Assembly (NCBI GenBank): GCA_034509735.1
Contig: JACGWO010000005.1
Span: 15,241,264 to 15,305,263, forward strand
DNA from: Sesamum alatum
Taxonomy: Eukaryota > Streptophyta > Magnoliopsida > Lamiales > Pedaliaceae
Direction: 5' to 3'
DNA: 64,000 bases
The position numbers and the translations under genes are program-made. The notes under the pieces were generated by a model. That model searched no databases, was not told the origin of the DNA, and saw only the letters and a list, made by a program, of their open reading frames with translations. The number at the start of each line of letters is the position of its first letter. Positions within the stretch are counted from its first letter, which is position 1. Of this stretch, positions 56,984 through 64,000 are shown one piece after another.

Positions 56984-59614
56984 TCAGGAAGAATTTCCAC
57001 CTCCTGAAGTTCCGGAGGACTCGACGACATCCTTCAGTCTTAGTCCCTCTTCAATAGTTTTCCGTCGCTCGCCCAACCCTTCGACGGCCTTGTTTAGTCT
57101 CTTTAACCAAATATCGTAATCAACAGCATACGGTGTCCCACATATGCTGTCTACATAATCGACAAATGCCTTCAAGAGAGGTGAAACCTCACCTAGCTGC
57201 TGCTGGATGACACGCTTTGCCCAGCATCTCTGCCTCCATTTCAGTGCTGATTCGATCGAATCTTGCTGTTGCATGGATCCACCACAAAGAAAATAGATAA
57301 GGTAAACAAGGCTCTCAATATCTGATGACGGACAGAGCTTTCCGTGCTGAAGTGCGTAGGCTGATGAGAACTGTAAATTTAGCACAGGGCTGTCTCTGTC
57401 CTCCAGAACTGCATGGCCCCATGAGACCAGAACAAAAATACTATTTGCTGTTGGCCCTTGTTTCTCGGTGATGCGCATTATATTCTCTGGCCGAATATCA
57501 CCGTGGAGGATATTTGCCATCTTTGCACTCCTCAAAGCTGCTAGGCAATCTCTGCAGCAACGGGTCGCTTCTTCAGCAGAAAATGGACCGTCATGGGCAA
57601 TGATGGATGAAAGTGGTTCCCCCACTGGACAAGTGACAAGTATTGGTGTTCCACAACAAGGATGATCACAGCGTCCCTTCGGACTTTTCTTTTCACAAGG
57701 ACCAGAGTGCACAATTCTGCCCGATGCTATTATTTCAGGCAGATGTTTGCTTGAGACGCCCTGCTCCTTAAAAATGTTCAATACTTTAGTTTGCCTTTGC
57801 ACTTGGTACCACAGGTTCATGTCTTCCCATGATGGCTCCAGACGCGACGGGTGTGATCCAACATATAACGTCAACAATTCTGAATGACGCTCTGCAGCAA
57901 CAGCAATATATGAAGAACCATTACCATCATCAAGGAACTCTTGTATTTGATAACTTTTTAGACCCTGGTTCTGATCTTCAAGTAATACTATTTCACCCTG
58001 AATAAAGTTCAAGCGCGGTGCTTTCCTGTGGTTATTTTCATGCTCTAGTTCAACAATTTCTCCTTCGTAGTTGCTACCATGTTCGTAAGGAACTAGAGAG
58101 TTTTCATTCTCCATGAGCCGAGTCTCCGTTCTGCGTTTTTGGAGGCGAAGACTATGGTTTGCTGCAAGTGAGGCCATTGACTTCCTCGGTGGGCCATTCC
58201 ACTGGACAATGGAGTAAAACATTGCCAGAAGTATCTGCATGGTTCCCAAGTCCCCCCAGTTTACATTTCCAAGCTTGTTCCATATTCGGTCTATGGGGGA
58301 AATGCTGACTTCTGCATGGCTAGTGATCCACTCTGACATGGACTGATACGGGTTATCTAAATCAACCTCCAGTTTGCCAAGATCACCACCAAGTTTAACG
58401 ACACCTCCAAATTTAGAGTCGATAACAGATACAAAAACGTAATCAGTGGTAACCGTATTGTATTTACTCAAACTCCTAGAGAGCAGGATATGAACAGCAT
58501 AGAAGAGAGCTTCACAAACAACTGAAGAGGAAAATCCAGATTCTTTTCCTTTGACAAGGTTTCGCTTGAATAACACAAACTTGACTACATCGTCCCAATG
58601 AGCATGTAGATTGCCCTTATGTTTTGACATCAAAGCAGCACCACAGAGTCCCCCAAGCCTTCCCCTAGATATTGCTTTCTCAACAGTGTAAAACCTGGAT
58701 CCAGGATAACGAGGGCAACCTACGAAATATGGCAATGACTTATTCTTATGCCAAAACGCACGCCACAGTCCTTCTGCAGCAGTATGCAAAAAATCCTCCA
58801 GTGCTAGGAACTCATCTTCTTTAAGATTGTCGGAGGCATAAGGTGGCGAAGGCATACGTAGTAGCTGTTGAAACAGAACCCCCTCCAATGCAAAATCAAG
58901 GGTACGTAATTCATCAATTAAGAAGGGGGAGCTAAAATGCTGTTCCCCATTACTAGTTTTACCATATAAATTTTCCACCACCCAATCCTCAACATACTCT
59001 GCAAATATATTAAGGTCCGCGATTTTCGTCGAATACTCCTTGAGGACTTTATACACCCTTTTTGAAGTTGGGATGAATTTGCTTGAATTGCTGGATATTG
59101 TACAAACAGAAGCTGCTGCTGTGATGAAACTTTTCAAATTGTCATTATTTGATATATTAAGGAGAGGAAGAATCAGACGACGTAAAGTAGAGACAATCTA
59201 ATCAAAATTAGCAGCATTTACAAAGTTATATGATGAACTCCGAGTTTCAGTGACCAGCTCAATCTTAAAGTCGCGAACAATTTAGGTTTAAATGCAGACA
59301 CCTCCTATCTCTAAGGATTGCACTTTACCCTCCAAACTATCAATTTGTGCAGACCACTCCACCTTTTGTAAATTGTTCACCTATCCCCTCAGCTTTCCTA
59401 ATATATATAAATATTTCAACAAGGTATGGTTATCTATAATTATAAACTATATTTATGATTTTTCTATATTTATGTAAGCAAGATAACAAAAAGTTAATTT
59501 CCATAATTGTTCCTCCCATCATTGTATGGTACACATAGATTATGCACAACATTGTAGTTCAATCTAGGAATGAATGAGAGATGGCGATGACACCAAAATC
59601 CTTTTTGTTATTGC

Positions 59615-59648
<34 letters not shown>

Positions 59649-61873
59649 AAACAGCATAACCTGTCTTATCAAATTCAAATCCCAAGCAACTCATGCTATT
59701 CAGTAGGCAGATAAACAGGTACTTATATATCATAACAACTGTTGCGGAGTTACCACAAAAACAATTTTTCATCATCTAACATATTATTAGTAGAAGAAAA
59801 TAATTAAAAAAATAATTTATGACTATAAGATAACAAAAATTAACTAAATTGCCAGAATGTTAAAAGGACAGGACAGGATCATGTTCACCTGAAATAATCT
59901 ACTTTTTTAATCAAAATGAAGCTTGGATGATGAATTACAAGATTTAAAATAACTTAAAGGGTTAAATGCATATATTTTAAAATTAGGAGACACACAATCT
60001 CATGCATTTCAGAATCTCCAGAGGAAAATTTTGCCAGAATGAGAACCGGAGGCGTAGGAGAATCTATACTATATATTAAAGGGGAGGACTTTTGTGGTGT
60101 CCCCCTTTTTGGGTCTGTCATTTTATTTTAAAATTTATTTATTTATTTTGTTTTTCCACTTCCCATGTTCAAGTAACTACTTCTCCCTCACTTATTATCC
60201 GACTCATCCATATTTTTCTTTATACATAAATTTTCTTTTATCCATTTATTCTTTCTATTTTATTTTACTCAATTCCATTTTGATCATAAATTATTAGTTC
60301 AATAAAAAAAAATTTATATTTGCACACGGATCGAGTGTGCGTATCCAACTGTACTTTATAAAGGTTGAGTGTTGTCTACACAATTTGATAGTTTGAAGGG
60401 TGAAGTACAATCCCCCATATAAGTTGGGAAAGCATCCTTATTTAACCCCAAAATTTATGTAAAAAACGTTATCAATCTCAACACATAATTTTGTTTCTTT
60501 TTCTTTAAAAAAAGTAATAGAGATTTCTTTCAATTAAGAGTGAAATATTTCACCTATTGTTTGTAAGGATTCTCACTTATTATGTTCTCCCAGTAAACTA
60601 TCAATCCATCCTTTAGATTTGGTGTTTTATCTTGTATACGCTCTCCAGAATCACAAAACTGAGCAAATGAATGGGGGGCAAGCAAACATATAGTCAGCTT
60701 GCACCTATAAAGTATAATACAAGATGAAACCAAGACAGGATAGCGGATTCGAACTGCAAATTCATTGAGTCGATTTTCCCTGAATGTGCATTTATAACAC
60801 TAAGTACTAGTTTCAGAAAACTTTTTAAAATGTAACTGAGTATTAGATAAAAGGAAAACGGAATAAATGTAAAAATCAATACATAGCTCCATAATTTTTA
60901 TGTAAGAACTTTTTGTTCATACATTCCTTTTTATATCAAACAACGAATGCATTTTTCCTTCTTGTTTTCCTTGCACAAGTCCAAATTCCAGGGAGGGTGG
61001 TATATTGAAAGTATAATCACATAGGGGATTGAGACAGCTTTGGAGAGGCTCAAATAACCACATATTTCTTTCTTTTCTTGTCAAGAACGTAAAAGCTTTA
61101 TCTAGTTGCAAGTGTTTCAGACCACTCAAATATGAAGCTCATCCAAGATAAATACAAGGACAACTATACGAGTAATTCTTTTAAGGAAAAGAGGTCCAAG
61201 GAGGAAATCCTTTGCATGTTTACATTGACGGACTATCCTAGATTGATCCAGGCTAGTACAATATTACTTTTTTGGATCCAGGCCCAGTATAATTGGGCAA
61301 GCCTGCGGCCGTGGCATTATTTGGCCTATTGTTGGGATTTTCCATCCCACCTCTTGAGGTGCTGTTTGGCCAGCCTAGAAATCACACCAACACACACTCA
61401 ACTATGCCTGATAAGAAAGCTGAACAGTGGACACCAAGTGGGCTAAAAAAAAAATCTACGACTACAGGGAATTATGGGTATTTGACTGTTAATCACTTGA
61501 AATGATCCAATGAAGTAAATAACATACTGGATAATCACACGTATTTATCCCATTTTTAATACATTGAAGTAAACCGCGCTATGTTATAATAATTCTGATG
61601 TCAAATAACTTAGAGCATATTCGATGAAGGAATGGGTTTTCATCTCATGTTCTTTCCTTTCATGTTACCTATGTTTTCAGCAGTAAATTCAGCTAGCCCC
61701 ATGATCACCAGACGTTATTTCTTGAACAAAAACTAATATCAATAAAGTCAACGAGCTCTCATTTTATATGAGCAAAAAAAAAGAAACCAATATCAGATAT
61801 TGAAAGAACATACCAGATTCAGGCTTCCTAAAACTTCCATCGAAACTTGGCCCAGGGGATGAGTCAGACTCAT
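56984..61873 (-). CDS. Protein-kinase-like protein with degenerate catalytic motifs (757 aa)
   Basis: Two coding exons are proposed. Exon 1 is 61873-61814 (20 codons, starting MSLTHPLGQVSMEV, donor CTG|GTATGT). Exon 2 is 59197-56984 (acceptor GATTAG|ATTGTC), ending GGGNSS and a TGA. The junction is in phase 0. The large exon alone has no ATG at its open start, which is why the upstream exon was sought. The C-terminal ~250 residues resemble a protein kinase: HGDIRPENI (about 585-593) corresponds to the HRDxxxxN catalytic loop with Arg changed to Gly, but where DFG is expected the sequence reads VSWGHA (about 611-616), and no clear glycine loop is seen. A Cys-rich stretch (C-x8-C-x3-CC, about 530-545) lies before the catalytic loop. 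The N-terminal ~400 residues match nothing I recognise. I infer a plant pseudokinase; substrate and role unknown. Confidence 0.85.
59198..61813 (-). other. Intron 1 of the kinase-like gene
   Basis: It is 2616 bp, GT-AG bounded in the model above, and AT-rich with a (TA)n run at 59617-59647. It contains a Helitron-like insertion near 60.06-60.35 kb. No further exon was recognised inside. Confidence 0.65.
60062..60351 (+). mobile_element. Candidate short non-autonomous Helitron
   Basis: The left end TCTATACTATATATTAAAGG resembles a 5'-TC Helitron start. The right end has a hairpin GCACACGGATCGAGTGTGC (6-bp stem) followed by GTATCCAACTGT, where CTRR would be expected; one base differs. Helitrons leave no target duplication. 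It is noncoding. Confidence 0.5.
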
Positions 61874-61877
61874 TTTT

Positions 61878-63387
61878 CTGAATACCTGTTCATATGAGTG
61901 GTGACCGTCACAAACCGGACCTCGAAATTCATTACAATACTATGCAAGAGCAAAACTGACTGGTAAGCAAAAGCAGCTTAATAAATAAGCGAAACAGGGA
62001 AAATGACGAAATGCACGAACGGCATAATGTTCAAACATCAAGAGCAAACATTAAGATGGCCAGCATAAACTCCTCGAAAAGCGAGAATAGCAGAAATACT
62101 GTCATTATCTGAAAGAAGACCAAGATTTCAGTCATATATTTAATAGCTCATAGTCATTGCTTAGTTCCAAAAAGTTCATCAGTTGACAACCAAATATCAA
62201 ACTCTCAAGTTTTTTAGATGCTGAATTATTGGCCAGCAATGCACAGAAAGTGAACCTTACGAACAAATTAACCTTAACAATTTTGACTCGGTTCTGAAAC
62301 CAAGATTTGATTGGAGCTACAACCATGAGACTGATATTTAATTAATGACCGAAAGGTTTTGTTTCATGACATGCATTAGAATTCGTACAATAACATGTTG
62401 CATCATTGAGACATAGTTCCTGACGTGTAATCAGTCGATGACTATAGATTTGTTCCATATTTTTCTTTCTTTGAATCTGTAGCAACTAAGAACCAATATC
62501 CTCACCCTCTGGAAATAATTCTAACTCAAATGATGAAACATTAATGTCTAAAGAGTGAACTTTTCAAAAATATATGCTAGAACGATAAGATGCTACCGTA
62601 AACTTCATACGTGTAGACCATGCATGAGAATTCAGCCGAGTTCCTCTTAATCAATTTTTTCTACCAAACTTTTGAAGAGTTCCTTTTTTTTTCTTAATTA
62701 GAAAGATCACGGGCCCAAGGTAGTTCAAGCAAATTAATTTCTTCCAAGTGACAGAAGATAGAATTGCATTTTCGTCAATACAATTTACATCTGAACAGCA
62801 ACATCACATGTATCCTACTGTAGCTGTATTATTCTCAAAATTCTATCTAAATCTCCTACTTCATTCGCTCCTACCCTGAAAGAGCAGGGGAAGAGGGTAA
62901 ACAAAACTAAATGAAGAATGTACACAGTTACTTCACTAGTTCTAAATAAATGAACATGAACTATAGCAATTCATACATCAAGAGTCAAAGTCTAACGAAA
63001 AAACTTAAGGTCTGGGCTCAAGTGATGTCACATTATAATTGACCTACTCCCATTATGAGCCCAATGTACAAACAAATCATCTGAAACCAGAATGTTAACT
63101 TGTAACTAAAAATCAAAACTAAGGCAAGAAACCCCAATTCTTTCTTCATAGTTCTCAGCCTCGATGCCCACTTTAAGGTGATATTCAAGACTAAATCCAC
63201 CTTCAGTGAAAGCCCATTTGACTACTATGAAAAATCTATCTTCTTGTGTAGAGAACGCTTGAAACAAATACTGAAATAAAAGATAAAAAAAGAAAAATGC
63301 CCAACAGAGTAAACAAGCAAGTGTGGGTGTATCTCTCTGTGAGAGAGTGTATATAAAGTACTTAGAGAATGCACACGAACAAGTCAC
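61878..63387 (-). other. Probable 5' leader intron of the kinase-like gene
   Basis: An acceptor ATTCAG ends just before AAAAATGAG (start codon of exon 1), and a possible donor CTAG|GTGACT lies at 63387. No coding exon is seen between. The donor is weak, so the exact upstream exon is uncertain. Confidence 0.4.
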
Positions 63388-63448
63388 CTAGTCTCATCTT
63401 GAAGCCGCTCCAATGGCGATCTCAGACAAGACAACCTCAGCAAGAATT

Positions 63449-63520
63449 TCAAAGTGCAGCTTCCAAATCTCTGATGAATCTTGGCTGGGAATACCCTTCT
63501 CTCACATAATGCCAAGACAT
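63449..63520 (-). CDS. Candidate upstream ORF (23 codons) in the leader of the kinase-like gene
   Basis: ATG at 63520 opens a 23-residue peptide beginning MSWHYVREGYS and ending EAAL, then TGA. It lies in the likely leader exon of the kinase-like gene, downstream (in transcription) of a (CT)23 run. The peptide is rich in aromatic and charged residues. Whether it is translated or conserved is not known. Confidence 0.35.
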   Translation of the reverse strand: MSWHYVREGYSQPRFIRDLEAAL

Positions 63521-63555
63521 AATGTGGACCAAAATACAAGGCACAAGAATGTATG

Positions 63556-63558
<3 letters not shown>

Positions 63559-63604
<46 letters not shown>
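63559..63604 (+). repeat. (AG)23 microsatellite
   Basis: A perfect run of 23 AG units. On the minus strand it is (CT)23, in the promoter or early leader of the kinase-like gene. Confidence 0.95.
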
Positions 63605-63606
<2 letters not shown>

Positions 63607-64000
63607 AAGCTTCAAGCTTTGGTAATGGAAATGAGTGCAATAAAGTGATTCTGAAAGGGACGAAAACGAAATGAATTGAATAGTTGAAGAAGGGGGGGGG
63701 GGGGGTTGAATGATGATGTTGATGGTGCCTCCCACAAGTTTCTATGGCATTATTTTAATGTATGTGGTGGTGGTTTTGCTTTTGTTTTCATGCTTCTTCT
63801 TCTTTGTCTGCTTTCTGTTTCTCTCACTCCCACCATTATTAATGTTAATGTTAATGCTACCACAGAATATTTTGCCAGAGAAGAATTAAGAATTCTTGCA
63901 TCATGGGCAATGTACTTCACATAATTATAGCTCCACCCCCTTCAAGTTTTTGGACTTCACAAGAATTTCTCTTGAGTTTGACAAAATGCAAATGCTTCAA
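63605..64000 (-). promoter_or_regulatory. Presumed promoter region of the kinase-like gene
   Basis: It contains a G-run (about 63691-63705) and no convincing coding sequence on either strand; the plus-strand ORF with a hydrophobic stretch has no homology I recognise. No TATA box could be assigned with confidence. Confidence 0.3.

Noticed and set aside
61132..61505. Plus-strand ORFs of 70-104 codons in the kinase-like gene intron
   Set aside because: No recognisable domain, codon pattern or splice context; likely chance ORFs.
63706..63924. Plus-strand ORF with a hydrophobic stretch, like a small secreted protein
   Set aside because: It starts within the presumed promoter of the kinase-like gene next to a G-run, and nothing supports transcription in this direction.

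Overview
This is a plant nuclear window, very probably from a eudicot. It carries an R2R3-MYB gene with the canonical 133/130-bp first and second exons, Ty1/copia and Ty3/gypsy (Tat lineage) retroelements, hAT, CACTA and MULE-type DNA transposons, and AT-rich intergenic DNA. Only two ordinary host genes are supported: a subgroup-4 R2R3-MYB repressor (28832-30150, +) and a large kinase-like gene with a degenerate catalytic core (56984-61873, -, with 5' leader signals up to about 63.5 kb). There are no bacterial features and no CRISPR array. I found no convincing functional rRNA or tRNA gene.

Layout. 1-12732: two related, decayed copia elements in the same direction (LTR-internal-LTR-internal-LTR, the first LTR lying left of the window), with an inverted solo LTR of the same family nested in the last LTR. 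12733-about 19930: a Tat-lineage gypsy element (protease, RT, RNase H, integrase, then an antisense accessory ORF and a probable 3' LTR); the copia complex sits in its protease region. 19942-23422: a non-autonomous hAT-like element containing a 17-unit minisatellite with tRNA T-arm-like motifs and a CTAG-ended, Helitron-like insertion. 23.4-28.4 kb: AT-rich intergenic DNA with several MITEs and a LINE relic. 28.5-30.2 kb: the MYB gene. About 30.4-34.5 kb: a decayed CACTA (En/Spm) transposon starting about 280 bp past the MYB stop codon. 34512-40585: an inverted, internally deleted copia element with another hAT in its LTR. 40586-55952: a second Tat element on the minus strand, with gag, protease, a deleted RT-integrase core, an antisense plant-mobile-domain ORF and two LTRs. 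Its 3' LTR holds a 2.9-kb gypsy solo LTR with a perfect TSD. Its 5' LTR holds a MULE-like foldback that in turn holds a copia solo LTR. 56.2-64 kb: the kinase-like gene with its introns and a candidate uORF.

The repeats can be ordered in time because paired LTRs provide empty sites and many insertions still have target-site duplications. None of the retroelement coding regions is intact. The host genes probably act independently. The MYB has the motifs of a phenylpropanoid repressor (EAR motif, C-terminal Cys pairs), and an AC element lies in its promoter. The kinase-like protein lacks a recognisable DFG motif and is probably a pseudokinase.
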